From assembly GCA_946886255.1 (NCBI GenBank), contig CAMPIG010000254.1:1-7018 (forward strand): a stretch of DNA of 7,018 bases, in the 5' to 3' direction. Below, one piece after another: positions 1 through 5,959 of this stretch. The notes beneath the pieces were generated by a model. It saw only the letters and a program-made list of their open reading frames with translations, ran no database searches and was not told where the DNA came from. The stretch is from an uncultured Cellvibrio sp. GTDB lineage: Bacteria > Pseudomonadota > Gammaproteobacteria > Pseudomonadales > Cellvibrionaceae. Each line of letters starts with the position of its first letter. Positions within the stretch are counted from its first letter, which is position 1. The translations under genes and the position numbers were made by a program.

Positions 1-13
1 CATTATGCGCAGT
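1..13. repeat. Terminal direct repeat, left copy (junction of circular genome)
   Basis: These 13 bases are identical to 7006-7018 at the other end. Read on the minus strand they contain GCGCATAATG, the core of a XerC-binding dif arm. Bases 14-17 (TGCC) continue the pairing of the attP hairpin at the right end, which supports joining the two ends into a circle. The repeat could be an overlap from a circular assembly or the short duplication flanking a dif-integrated prophage. Confidence 0.85.
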
Positions 14-22
14 TGCCATATT

Positions 23-217
23 TTAAAGAGAGGGCGTTTTTTCGATTGAATTCAATGGCTTACAAACATCGCACCCAGGAGAAATATGAACAATAACTTC
101 CTTAGTTGACAACACGTAACCGCCGATTACACCAACAACAAAACAGATAATCATCAAAACACCATCAATATCGGCGGACAGATTAATCAGGTCGGCACAC
201 TCACTATAACTAATCAT
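23..217 (-). CDS. Small membrane protein with CxxC motif, last gene of the structural operon
   Basis: This 64-residue protein is not recognised as a named family. It has a short polar N-terminus, one hydrophobic segment at about residues 19-37 that looks like a transmembrane helix, and a polar tail with a CDVC (CxxC) motif at 49-52. The start is well supported: AAGGAG lies 7 bases upstream of the ATG, just after the zot stop codon (12-base gap), so it is probably co-transcribed and translated after zot. The position after the assembly ATPase is where filamentous phages often carry accessory genes, but it may also be a virion or assembly component. The CxxC pair could form a disulfide or bind metal. 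It ends a few bases from the attP junction. That it is a real gene is likely; its function is unknown. Confidence 0.75.
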   Translation of the reverse strand: MISYSECADLINLSADIDGVLMIICFVVGVIGGYVLSTKEVIVHISPGCDVCKPLNSIEKTPSL

Positions 218-229
218 AAAAACACTCCT

Positions 230-1393
230 TTAAAAAATAGCGCCAGCAGTTGGATCATGAATAAAGGCAGGATCATTAAATGGCTGTGTGCGTGCCTGTG
301 GGCGCGATAAGACAATGATTTGAACATCGTTATAGACCAACCGGACAAAGGCGTCAGAGCGGTAAGCAATCGAATAGCCGAGATCTTTTAAATCCCTGCC
401 GGTAAAGCTAATGATTTTTTCTTCCGGGTATTCAGCCTGAAACAATTCCTCATCATTGATCGACCCCACATGGTAAAGACTGGAACCCGATAACGGCGTC
501 ATGTTAGGAACAACCGTAGAAACGAACCGGTGAGGTAGAGCAATGCCAGAAACACCAGCAGGCGCTTGAGCAGATACACCAGCAGCCGAAACACTGGTTG
601 AAGCTTGGGATGGTTTTGGAGAGCCTCCAAACATGCGCGGAAGCCCATCACCAAATATAAAAGTATTTCCCAGATTAAAGAGAGAATAAAGCGTAATTCC
701 CAATACCAGTAAGACCTTGGGCTGTTTGAGGAAACTGACCGATGATCCTGTGTCTTTGGTTTTGCCGGTGGCGGTAGATTGGTAGACATTGAAACACCTT
801 TTATCAATTTTACGCATTGATGATGAGATAGTGTGACCCGCAGCATTGCCGGAGTTCTCAGCGTTATGCACTACCCGCTTATAACGACCTGCGAGAAACG
901 AAAACACAGAGGCGAGATTTTTGTGGCGGTAACCGAACTCGGCGACAGCACGAATTTCTTTATGCACCTTACCGATATTGGGCGTGGAAATATAAATATC
1001 CCAGTTCATGTGCCGGTGGGAATCGAAAGCATCCTCCACGGTGCGCGGTCGCTTTTCATCGGTCGGGTTGCGAATGTCGTATTGTGAAAAATCACGTAAA
1101 CGTGTGGGATAAATGCGCTGACCCTCATCCATTAGGATCAATGCACCTTCAGGAACCCAATGGAAAAACCGAGCCATTTTATCGAAACCTTCCTGATCAA
1201 AACTGACCAGAATAATTTCCGCCGTATCGGGCGCTTCAAATTCATAGAGCGCTTCAATATCTTCAATGCTTTTTACGCCGCGAATGTTGGTAACAACTAC
1301 CCTTCCCTGTTTAAGGCCGGGAACAAGATAGTCATTCACCAAAGTAGCAGTTTTATAAGAACCCGGATCACCATGAATAAGGCCAGTAGTCAT
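230..1393 (-). CDS. zot: Zot/pI-like filamentous phage assembly ATPase
   Basis: This 387-residue inner-membrane protein should power phage extrusion and assembly, like pI of Ff phages and Zot of CTXphi. An N-terminal P-loop domain has Walker A GDPGSYKT at residues 8-15 and Walker B ALILMDE at 84-90. A single hydrophobic segment at about 226-247 (KVLLVLGITLYSLFNLGNTF) separates a cytoplasmic ATPase from a periplasmic C-terminal part, which begins with a Ser/Ala/Pro-rich stretch (about 258-285) and ends in a compact domain. Length and layout match the family. The Walker A has Tyr where Gly is common before the Lys, which is tolerated in Zot-type proteins. The ATG follows the TAA of the pVI-like gene directly, indicating coupled translation. 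No secretin gene is present, so the extrusion partner in the outer membrane must be a host protein. The name reflects the family; toxin activity is not implied. Confidence 0.95.
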   Translation of the reverse strand: MTTGLIHGDPGSYKTATLVNDYLVPGLKQGRVVVTNIRGVKSIEDIEALYEFEAPDTAEIILVSFDQEGFDKMARFFHWVPEGALILMDEGQRIYPTRLRDFSQYDIRNPTDEKRPRTVEDAFDSHRHMNWDIYISTPNIGKVHKEIRAVAEFGYRHKNLASVFSFLAGRYKRVVHNAENSGNAAGHTISSSMRKIDKRCFNVYQSTATGKTKDTGSSVSFLKQPKVLLVLGITLYSLFNLGNTFIFGDGLPRMFGGSPKPSQASTSVSAAGVSAQAPAGVSGIALPHRFVSTVVPNMTPLSGSSLYHVGSINDEELFQAEYPEEKIISFTGRDLKDLGYSIAYRSDAFVRLVYNDVQIIVLSRPQARTQPFNDPAFIHDPTAGAIF

Positions 1394-1720
1394 TTACCAC
1401 CCCATAGTTTTTAAAACAATTTTAGTGGTGTACGCATTAAGAATTAAATTCAATGCCTCAGGTACACGAAAGAAAGTCAGATAACCCAATAAATCAGAAT
1501 CAAGACCAGCCCACGAGGATTCTATCAACTGAGATATGCCCAAATTAATCAATACGTTTTTAGCCACACCCCATGAAAATTCCAGCATAAAAATTTGAAA
1601 TTCCAGCTTGGCAATGACAATCCACGATACCAACTCCTGCAGAGTTTCTTTAACAAAGGCGTAAAGACCTGTGTTAAAAAAATCGATAATCCACTGAACA
1701 CCATCGATCAACGCATCCAT
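1394..1720 (-). CDS. pVI-like minor coat protein (DUF2523-type)
   Basis: This 108-residue hydrophobic protein sits between the adsorption protein and the assembly ATPase, exactly where gene VI lies in filamentous phages. It has amphipathic or hydrophobic stretches at about residues 6-22 and 30-62, and a C-terminal segment ending FFRVPEALNLILNAYTTKIV that resembles the conserved tail of DUF2523 proteins, which serve as pVI equivalents. The known role of pVI is to cap the pIII end of the virion and help release it from the membrane. The ATG lies 3 bases after the pIII-like stop, with GAGG about 10 bases upstream. Its stop codon directly abuts the start of zot. The family call rests on position, size and the C-terminal motif recalled from family members. 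Confidence 0.85.
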   Translation of the reverse strand: MDALIDGVQWIIDFFNTGLYAFVKETLQELVSWIVIAKLEFQIFMLEFSWGVAKNVLINLGISQLIESSWAGLDSDLLGYLTFFRVPEALNLILNAYTTKIVLKTMGW

Positions 1721-1723
1721 AAG

Positions 1724-2839
1724 TTATTGCCTCATGATGATGATAAAAGACGCCACGCCAGCCGCCGCAATAATGGCCGTACCAATGACACTTAATAGCG
1801 AAGACCAGCGAGCCCAGCCGAAGCAGACTTCGACTTTTAAAATCTGATAGCACTTGTCAGTCAAGGTGCCAGAGCCACCGACAGATGCACCAGTCACATC
1901 CTGAATCTCACCTTTGATTTGATTAACCAAATCGGTTAACTCGCCTTCAAGTTCGCCTATACGATCCTCGGCGTCTGTGCCTGTACCATCAAAGGTGCCT
2001 TTTTCAGTTGGGAGATTTATTTCTTTTGAGTTAAGGCATTCAAGATAATTTTTTGAGGTCGGATCACATTCACCTGCGCCAGCAGATGAAGCGCTACCGC
2101 CTTGACCGGATGACGCAGAACCGCTGCTATTGCCACCGTTACCAGTTGATGATGCGGAGGAAGAATTATCAGTATTGCCAGACGATGAACCAGAACCATC
2201 ACCATTACCATCTGAATTATTTGATGACGAATTTTGGCCGGAGTTTGAAGAAGCAGAACCAGCGCTTGACGAGTTTGGTGGAGTAGCATCAGCACAATAC
2301 GGGCGAGGATCATAACCCGGTAATGTATACATGCCGTTCGTAGTTCCCTCAGGGCATGGAGTATCAAAATCCTCTACACAGTCATAACCAGAGCCATTCC
2401 AAATGGGAAAACCTGTAATGCCACATTCTTGCGGAATATCAACAGGGTCAGGCTGCTCACCACCAGTATCCTCAATACATTCAGAATGATAATTTCCACC
2501 ATTAATGGTGGTATTCATGATATAGCCAGATGGACAGGAACAATTAGACTGACACGTAAGCTTAATATCATTGGGATTACCATTAATGGCAGAACACCCA
2601 GAACCAGTTGAAAAAAAGCCACCGGGATAATTTGAAAGACACTGATTATTCAAATTCTGAGGATTATTCGATGGTGCAATACAAGTAGTCCATTGAGTCG
2701 TAGAGCAAGTAGGAAGCGGCGATTCTTGAGCATAGGAACTAGAAACCAACACAACAAGCGATAAAACAAACAAAATAAAAGCGAAAGTAATTCTGCATAA
2801 GAATTCTTTAACAGCAAACCAAGGGAAATTTTTAAACAT
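1724..2839 (-). CDS. pIII-like adsorption / minor coat protein
   Basis: The ATG at 2839 gives a 371-residue protein; a TTG at 2854 is a less likely start because the ATG fits the signal peptide and has GGGGCG upstream. Residues 1-37 form a basic and then hydrophobic signal peptide with probable cleavage after SSSYA. Residues 38-185 are cysteine-rich (12 Cys, including a C-x3-C-x-C cluster at 96-102) and probably form the receptor-binding part. Residues 189-256 are a low-complexity Ser/Asn/Gly linker. The C-terminal part (258-371) includes two close Cys (330, 339) and a hydrophobic anchor at about 347-368 ending IIIMRQ. This is the domain order of pIII: signal, adsorption domain, glycine-rich linker, membrane anchor. 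The gene starts just beyond a terminator, so read-through or its own promoter must supply transcription. Sequence homology outside the anchor was not recognised. Confidence 0.88.
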   Translation of the reverse strand: MFKNFPWFAVKEFLCRITFAFILFVLSLVVLVSSSYAQESPLPTCSTTQWTTCIAPSNNPQNLNNQCLSNYPGGFFSTGSGCSAINGNPNDIKLTCQSNCSCPSGYIMNTTINGGNYHSECIEDTGGEQPDPVDIPQECGITGFPIWNGSGYDCVEDFDTPCPEGTTNGMYTLPGYDPRPYCADATPPNSSSAGSASSNSGQNSSSNNSDGNGDGSGSSSGNTDNSSSASSTGNGGNSSGSASSGQGGSASSAGAGECDPTSKNYLECLNSKEINLPTEKGTFDGTGTDAEDRIGELEGELTDLVNQIKGEIQDVTGASVGGSGTLTDKCYQILKVEVCFGWARWSSLLSVIGTAIIAAAGVASFIIIMRQ

Positions 2840-2852
2840 ATCAGCACGCCCC

Positions 2853-2881
2853 AAAAAAAATTGGCGCCCCGGAGAGCGCCA
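2853..2881 (-). terminator. Rho-independent terminator after coat genes
   Basis: Read on the minus strand, TGGCGC (2881-2876) pairs with GCGCCA (2867-2862) around an 8-base loop and is followed at once by AA and eight T (the A-run at 2853-2860). It lies 8 bases past the stop of the 24-residue coat gene and before the pIII-like gene. Ff phages have a terminator at the equivalent position after gene VIII, which keeps coat mRNA far more abundant than pIII mRNA. Confidence 0.9.
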
Positions 2882-2888
2882 GAACGGC

Positions 2889-2963
2889 TTAATACTGAGA
2901 GCCGATGAAGAAGCCGATCACCACAACCATCATGGTGACCGACGCGAAGATTAAACCGGCCAT
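2889..2963 (-). CDS. 24-residue hydrophobic minor coat candidate (pVII/pIX-like)
   Basis: This short reading frame encodes MAGLIFASVTMMVVVIGFFI followed by GSQY and a TAA stop. It is almost entirely one membrane-spanning segment with no signal peptide, like the very small pVII and pIX proteins that cap the end of filamentous virions where assembly starts. Its ATG overlaps the stop of the major coat gene by one base (TAATG), an arrangement typical of translational coupling. Eight bases after its stop comes the terminator, so it ends the coat transcript. The overlap, location and composition support a real gene; assignment to pVII or pIX specifically is inference. Confidence 0.75.
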   Translation of the reverse strand: MAGLIFASVTMMVVVIGFFIGSQY

Positions 2964-3217
2964 TACACGCGTTTAAGCAATGCAACAACCAAAGACACAC
3001 CGACGATAATCGCAACAATCTGGATCATGCCGGTTACGGTCAAATCTACACTAGTTTCAGCGGCGGTTTGTGCAGCGGTAATTGCAGTATCGTCAATCGC
3101 ATGAGACATGTTGGCGGCAACAGTGCCCAGGGCGACGACAGTACCAACAACCGCTTTACGCGAGCGAGTCAGAGCAGCATTTTTCAGAGCGATACCACGA
3201 GATTTCATTGCGTTCAT
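2963..3217 (-). CDS. Major coat protein precursor (pVIII-like)
   Basis: The start at 3217 is chosen because AAGGT lies about 8 bases upstream; a second ATG three codons in is possible, and the frame open further upstream to 3331 lacks a ribosome site. The 84-residue precursor has a long basic N-terminal leader (several Lys/Arg in residues 5-21), a hydrophobic core at about 22-34, and a likely signal peptidase site after MSHA at residue 40. The mature protein would be 44 residues: an acidic, Ala/Thr-rich N-terminus starting IDDTAITAA, a membrane-spanning helix at about 63-80, and a basic C-terminus LLKRV that would contact DNA. This matches the charge pattern and size of inovirus major coat proteins. 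The gene follows a structured 177-base leader and overlaps the next small coat gene. Confidence 0.93.
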   Translation of the reverse strand: MNAMKSRGIALKNAALTRSRKAVVGTVVALGTVAANMSHAIDDTAITAAQTAAETSVDLTVTGMIQIVAIIVGVSLVVALLKRV

Positions 3218-3394
3218 AAGAGTTACCTTTTTTAAAGTCAAAGAAGTTCCGCCACAGAATTCTTTTTGTGTGTGCCCGCTGGGACGGGCTCTATGCACTA
3301 AGCTGCTAAAGCAACAAGAGCACTGGAACACGGTTCCATCGGATACCCGTCACGATCCCTCACACCTGCGCGCTCCACTTGCTAAAAGCAAAAA
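3218..3394 (-). other. Structured intergenic leader before the major coat gene
   Basis: The 177 bases hold no credible gene. Two hairpins are visible: TGGAAC/GTTCCA around a 3-base loop (3324-3338) and GCCCG/CGGGC around a 6-base loop (3274-3289). Neither is followed by a T-run on either strand. On the minus strand a TTGTTG with CATAGA about 17 bases later (around 3291-3320) is a weak promoter candidate. Ff phages make very abundant gene VIII mRNA from nearby promoters and by RNA processing, so this leader may supply a promoter, a processing site or a stable 5' end. Confidence 0.5.
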
Positions 3395-3622
3395 CTAAAC
3401 ACGGCGCAAATTGCGAACGACCAAGCCAGCACCAAACGCAAGAGTAAGCATCACACACCAAAACGTAATCATTGAGCCAATAACAACAGGATCAAAATCA
3501 TTCAACGAAGCCAACTGATTCATAAGCGCGGTTAAGTCACCAGCGCTATCTGACCAGTCTGTAGAGCAGCTGGCCAATTGGCTTTGGTCAATGGTTATTG
3601 TTCCTTCGCAGTGTAAAAACAT
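3395..3622 (-). CDS. Small single-pass membrane protein, candidate minor coat protein
   Basis: This 75-residue protein has a polar, acidic N-terminal half (residues 1-44, with Cys at 5 and 19) and one hydrophobic segment at about 46-68, followed by a basic tail RNLRRV. The start is supported by AGGTGA a few bases upstream of the ATG. It sits between the ssDNA-binding protein and the major coat gene, where Ff phages place their small minor coat genes. The topology (acidic outside, one helix, Arg-rich cytoplasmic end) suits a virion protein stored in the inner membrane. There is no obvious cleavable signal peptide. I do not recognise a specific family; the minor coat assignment rests on position and topology. 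It ends at a TAG just before the structured coat leader. Confidence 0.75.
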   Translation of the reverse strand: MFLHCEGTITIDQSQLASCSTDWSDSAGDLTALMNQLASLNDFDPVVIGSMITFWCVMLTLAFGAGLVVRNLRRV

Positions 3623-3644
3623 GGTTCACCTGTAGGTGCTCCCC

Positions 3645-3696
3645 TGCCCGTCCTGTGGCGGGATATTCCGGGCAAGAGAGCGTTAAAACGTTTTAA
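3645..3696. repeat. Inverted repeats between ssDNA-binding gene and small membrane gene
   Basis: TGCCCG at 3645-3650 pairs with CGGGCA at 3669-3674 around an 18-base loop. Adjacent at 3683-3696 is a perfect 14-base palindrome, TTAAAACGTTTTAA, which includes the stop codon of the ssDNA-binding gene. The first could be a stability or processing hairpin in the mRNA. The palindrome could be a protein-binding site. No T-run makes either a standard terminator. Confidence 0.5.
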
Positions 3697-4034
3697 GACA
3701 TTGCAGCGGCTTGTTGCTTCGCTGTACGTGGTGCAGCTTCAAAAGCAGTACAAATAATTTTTGGTGCTTGACCTAATTTCTTCGCGGGAATCATGAGCAT
3801 GCGCAACAGCACTTTTTGATCGAGCAGTGCTTTGGCAGCATCATAATTTTTTGCGTAATCATCGACCTGATAAACAACAACAGTTTGGCCGTGAGCCATG
3901 GAATCCGAACCATCAAACGGCGCAAGGCAATGCAACTCGACACGGTCGGTTGACCACTCATTACCATTGTCCAGTTTGCCCGAACCTTTTTTACCAACTA
4001 CACCGATCAAAACAGCTTCTTGATTGAAGTTCAT
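3693..4034 (-). CDS. Phage single-stranded DNA-binding protein (gene V-like)
   Basis: This 113-residue protein should coat newly made phage ssDNA before it is exchanged for coat protein at the membrane, and may repress translation as pV does in Ff phages. It begins MNFNQEAVLIGVVGKKGSGK, followed by a strand-rich middle (RVELHCLAPF at 31-40, QTVVVYQVDDY at 50-60) and a basic, Ala-rich tail. The pattern is compatible with a small OB-fold. The position directly after the replication initiator, with only 2 bases between stop and ATG and a strong GAGGG ribosome site, is the classic gene II-V order. The function is well supported by context; the exact family (gene V or RstB-like) is inferred without a profile search. 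Confidence 0.8.
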   Translation of the reverse strand: MNFNQEAVLIGVVGKKGSGKLDNGNEWSTDRVELHCLAPFDGSDSMAHGQTVVVYQVDDYAKNYDAAKALLDQKVLLRMLMIPAKKLGQAPKIICTAFEAAPRTAKQQAAAMS

Positions 4035-4036
4035 TT

Positions 4037-5095
4037 TTACGCCCTCTGCGCTAGTTTAATGTCGTCCCATGATGAGACAGGTTGATCGAGTACAACTTGG
4101 CGACGACGAAGCGGAACCACATTCAGTGGCTGTAAATCCGCTGGGCCTATTCCAACTGTGCTCAAATTTTTTAAATGGCGATACCAACTACCACCACGAA
4201 AACTTTGTTTGGCTTGATGAAATCCAATAGTGCGGCAAGCTGTATAACAGTGATAAGCAGCCCTAGCCTGCCCTTCACTTTTAATTTGCCCAGGCTCCTT
4301 ACCCACGTTAGCCAGCAACAAATCCAGAACGTTGTCCATATCAACAACCTCGATATCTGAAATAAATTTTGAAAAGTAATCGCGATGATATGACAGCAAA
4401 AAATCAGGCGTGAATTGATGCCACTCCCAGCCGGACTGTTCTTTAATCCGACGAATTAAGAGCCTTCGCATCGAGTATTCAACCCTTAAAAGCCTGTCAG
4501 CTTTCAGCAATTCTTCATTAGTAAATACAGCGTTTTTTTCGTTAACCATTTTTCTAGCATGTGGACCTTTTGCGTAAATCTTGCCCATATGTAAACCGGA
4601 ACCTTTACCCCACATCACCGTAGTGTCTTCCGTTGATGTGCGCTGCCGCCCTACTTTCAGCGGTTTAAAACTATCTATGGCTTGCTTCACTTGATCGAGC
4701 GAACCGAGATCATAATTTTGTGTTACATCGATTTTTGTACAGCGCCACAGCTTTAAATTGCGAGGAATAATGATCGACCAATGGCGAGCAACAAACTCAA
4801 TCATATCGAGCGCGCAACGTTGAATATCGAGAGAGCCGAACACGTTGTTGCAATTATTAATTCGTGCAGGACTACCCTGTATTGTCAGCGTTGAACCGAA
4901 TTGAACAGTGACATGATGAGAGTCAGAACGGATTGATTCACGCACAACGGTCTCCCATCGAATCTCACCGGTTTTAGGGCTGATACGTTGCACACGGTCA
5001 GCATTTTCCAAAACAAAAGCGCGAGCATCGGCAGAGAGAAAAGACGCATCCAAAATCAGCGTTAACCAATCGATCATGCCAACGGGCTGCATCAT
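4037..5095 (-). CDS. Rolling-circle replication initiator (gene II/X, RstA-like)
   Basis: This 352-residue protein should nick the double-stranded replicative form at the plus origin and drive rolling-circle synthesis of phage ssDNA. It starts near MIDWLTL (residues 7-13), a common opening of this family. It carries TKIDVTQNYD at 120-129 and GKIYAKGPHA at 171-180, with RLLRVEYSMRR at 201-211, all in the N-terminal catalytic (Phage_CRI-type) region. The C-terminal region (about 250-335, with GQARAAYHCYTACRTIGFHQ and SWYRHLKNLSTVGIGPADLQ) resembles the Phage_X domain. Which Tyr is catalytic cannot be stated from sequence alone. Its ATG overlaps the upstream stop (ATGA), with AAGGA about 11 bases upstream; ATGs at codon 2 and codon 7 are alternatives. 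An internal start yielding a pX-like product is possible but not shown. Confidence 0.92.
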   Translation of the reverse strand: MMQPVGMIDWLTLILDASFLSADARAFVLENADRVQRISPKTGEIRWETVVRESIRSDSHHVTVQFGSTLTIQGSPARINNCNNVFGSLDIQRCALDMIEFVARHWSIIIPRNLKLWRCTKIDVTQNYDLGSLDQVKQAIDSFKPLKVGRQRTSTEDTTVMWGKGSGLHMGKIYAKGPHARKMVNEKNAVFTNEELLKADRLLRVEYSMRRLLIRRIKEQSGWEWHQFTPDFLLSYHRDYFSKFISDIEVVDMDNVLDLLLANVGKEPGQIKSEGQARAAYHCYTACRTIGFHQAKQSFRGGSWYRHLKNLSTVGIGPADLQPLNVVPLRRRQVVLDQPVSSWDDIKLAQRA

Positions 5096-5442
5096 TCCGA
5101 TTCCTTAAAGTGCATGGCAGTACGAACACCCGCGCTCTTAATGCCGTGGTCAAATTGCAATTCACGAAGGAATTCAAGTTCATCATCGGTCAGCGAGTAA
5201 TCCGGGGATGATGCAAACGGCGCGAAGTAACTTTGTTTAGCCAGGTCATGAATAACGCGGGAACCGGAAAGCGGATCAAAAACCTCGATGATGTGAGAGC
5301 GTGTTGCTGTGCGGTACGCGTGAACGTGGGCATTAAAGCGCCCTGCCCTCATATCCAGTTGGTAATCCAGCGGGATGTAGTGAACGCCGGGTTCAGGTTC
5401 TTCCCCGAAAGGCAGGTTGTACTTGCTGAAGCGTATTTCCAT
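5092..5442 (-). CDS. Uncharacterised 116-residue protein upstream of the replication initiator
   Basis: This is the first gene of the main minus-strand operon. Translation from the ATG at 5442 gives a soluble, acidic, aromatic-rich protein with no membrane segment or signal peptide. GTG (5451) and TTG (5454) codons just upstream are alternative starts, and none has a strong ribosome site. The N-terminal part (FSKYNLPFGEEPEPGVHYIP) looks like a folded beta-rich domain; the C-terminal part (SLTDDELEFLRELQFDHGIK) is helical. The frame overlaps the initiator start by four bases, so the two are probably translationally coupled. The position suggests a role in replication or its control. I do not recognise the family. 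Confidence 0.8.
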   Translation of the reverse strand: MEIRFSKYNLPFGEEPEPGVHYIPLDYQLDMRAGRFNAHVHAYRTATRSHIIEVFDPLSGSRVIHDLAKQSYFAPFASSPDYSLTDDELEFLRELQFDHGIKSAGVRTAMHFKESE

Positions 5443-5458
5443 GAGCGGCACCAAAGAG

Positions 5459-5522
5459 CGTCACCTAACTTGTTGACATAAAATAGTTGAAAATGGCGAA
5501 GCCGTCAACAATTTAGGTGACG
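5459..5522. promoter_or_regulatory. 19-bp inverted repeat operator between divergent genes
   Basis: CGTCACCTAACTTGTTGAC (5459-5477) and GTCAACAATTTAGGTGACG (5504-5522) are inverted copies matching at 18 of 19 positions, separated by 26 bases. One arm covers the -35 box and the other the transcription start region of the leftward promoter. This is the expected layout for repression by the adjacent HTH protein, possibly with a looped or cooperative complex (arm centres about 45 bases apart). The repressor identity is inference. Confidence 0.8.
5480..5508 (-). promoter_or_regulatory. Main leftward promoter for the replication and structural operon
   Basis: On the minus strand, TTGACG (5508-5503) and TATTTT (5485-5480) are separated by exactly 17 bases. 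Transcription would start near 5473, about 30 bases before the ATG at 5442. The promoter lies within the 19-bp inverted repeat, with the -35 box in one arm, so an operator-bound repressor would occlude RNA polymerase. Confidence 0.65.
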
Positions 5523-5535
5523 GTAATAAATCAAG

Positions 5536-5570
5536 GTAACGTTACGTTAGTTGATGACTAGGCGTAGAAT
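5536..5570 (+). promoter_or_regulatory. Possible promoter region of the HTH gene with GTAACGTTAC palindrome
   Basis: A perfect 10-base palindrome GTAACGTTAC (5536-5545) runs into a further CGTTAG, and TAGAAT at 5565-5570 is a good -10 match 34 bases before the ATG of the rightward gene. No good -35 is visible at the right distance (TTACGT is a weak match), which would suit an activated or weak maintenance promoter. The GTTAC element also recurs in the palindromes near the AT-hook gene. Confidence 0.35.
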
Positions 5571-5603
5571 CATGGAAACACTCGATCAAAGAGCCATAAG
5601 TGC

Positions 5604-5891
5604 ATGAAAACATTAGAAAATTACATAGACGAGTTTAAGGAGAAGCTAAAAATAGAGTCCGATTACCAACTATCAAAAAAAATAGATGTTTCGCGCCAAC
5701 AAATATCAAAAATACGGAACGGGGAAACATCGATAGGAAGGGAGAAGTGCATACGAATAGCGGCAGCACTGAGAATTGACCCGCTGGAAATAATCGCAAC
5801 AGTAGAAGCCCAGAAAGAAAAGAACCCGGAAGTAAGAGCGCTATGGGTAAGGCTAGCAAAGGAGAAAGGGACGCCAAAAAAAGCTGGCTAG
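5604..5891 (+). CDS. Helix-turn-helix repressor-like protein (Cro/C1-like, DUF3693-type tail)
   Basis: This 95-residue protein is the only clear plus-strand gene. Residues about 20-42 (DYQLSKKIDVSRQQISKIRN) form a helix-turn-helix, with RQQISKIRNG as the recognition helix, followed by the family's usual RIAAALRIDPLEIIA segment at 51-65. The basic C-terminal part, with NPEVRALWVRLAKEK (74-88), resembles DUF3693-type regulators found in filamentous phages. It is transcribed away from the replication operon, and the 19-bp inverted repeat lies between them, so it probably acts as the lysogeny or immunity repressor, analogous in position to RstR of CTXphi. The ribosome site is weak (AAGAG about 10 bases upstream). 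The stop is followed by hairpins without T-runs. Confidence 0.88.
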   Translation: MKTLENYIDEFKEKLKIESDYQLSKKIDVSRQQISKIRNGETSIGREKCIRIAAALRIDPLEIIATVEAQKEKNPEVRALWVRLAKEKGTPKKAG

Positions 5892-5949
5892 TAACAACCC
5901 ATGGGGAAGCGATTTTTACCACTATGGTAATTTGTAACGGTGTTACTAG
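5888..5949. repeat. Nested inverted repeats after the HTH gene
   Basis: CTAGTAACA (5888-5896, including the HTH stop codon) pairs with TGTTACTAG (5941-5949). Inside are TTACC/GGTAA around a 5-base loop (5916-5930), and GTAAC/GTTAC around a 3-base spacer (5934-5946). The structure could end or protect the HTH mRNA, or be part of the origin region. It carries the same GTTAC element as the palindromes elsewhere. There is no T-run. Confidence 0.6.
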
Positions 5950-5959
5950 TGACCGTTTG

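Noticed and set aside
499..846. 115-codon minus-strand frame inside zot
   Set aside because: It is entirely covered by the zot gene in another frame, with no ribosome site of its own; zot has clear Walker motifs.
833..1087. Plus-strand frame antisense to zot
   Set aside because: Shadow of a well-supported gene; no promoter or recognisable protein features.
230..1393. Zot as an enterotoxin
   Set aside because: The protein has the layout of a phage assembly ATPase; the name is historical and no toxin activity can be inferred.
2053..2315. Two plus-strand frames opposite the Ser/Asn/Gly linker
   Set aside because: Antisense to biased codons of the linker, which lack stops on the other strand; low complexity and no start signals.
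2017..2367. 116-codon minus-strand frame within the pIII-like gene
   Set aside because: Arises from the repetitive Ser/Asn/Gly linker read in another frame; composition is typical of a shifted low-complexity region.
2840..2854. TTG start for the pIII-like protein
   Set aside because: The ATG at 2839 gives a normal signal peptide; the extra five codons lie next to the terminator T-run.
3274..3289. Hairpin as a transcription terminator before the coat gene
   Set aside because: No T-run follows the stem on either strand.
3218..3331. N-terminal extension of the major coat frame up to 3331
   Set aside because: The extension covers the structured leader, lacks a ribosome site and would bury the signal peptide; AAGGT before the ATG at 3217 decides the start.
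5635..5922. Minus-strand 95-codon frame opposite the HTH gene
   Set aside because: Hydrophobic shadow of a gene with a clear helix-turn-helix; no ribosome site.
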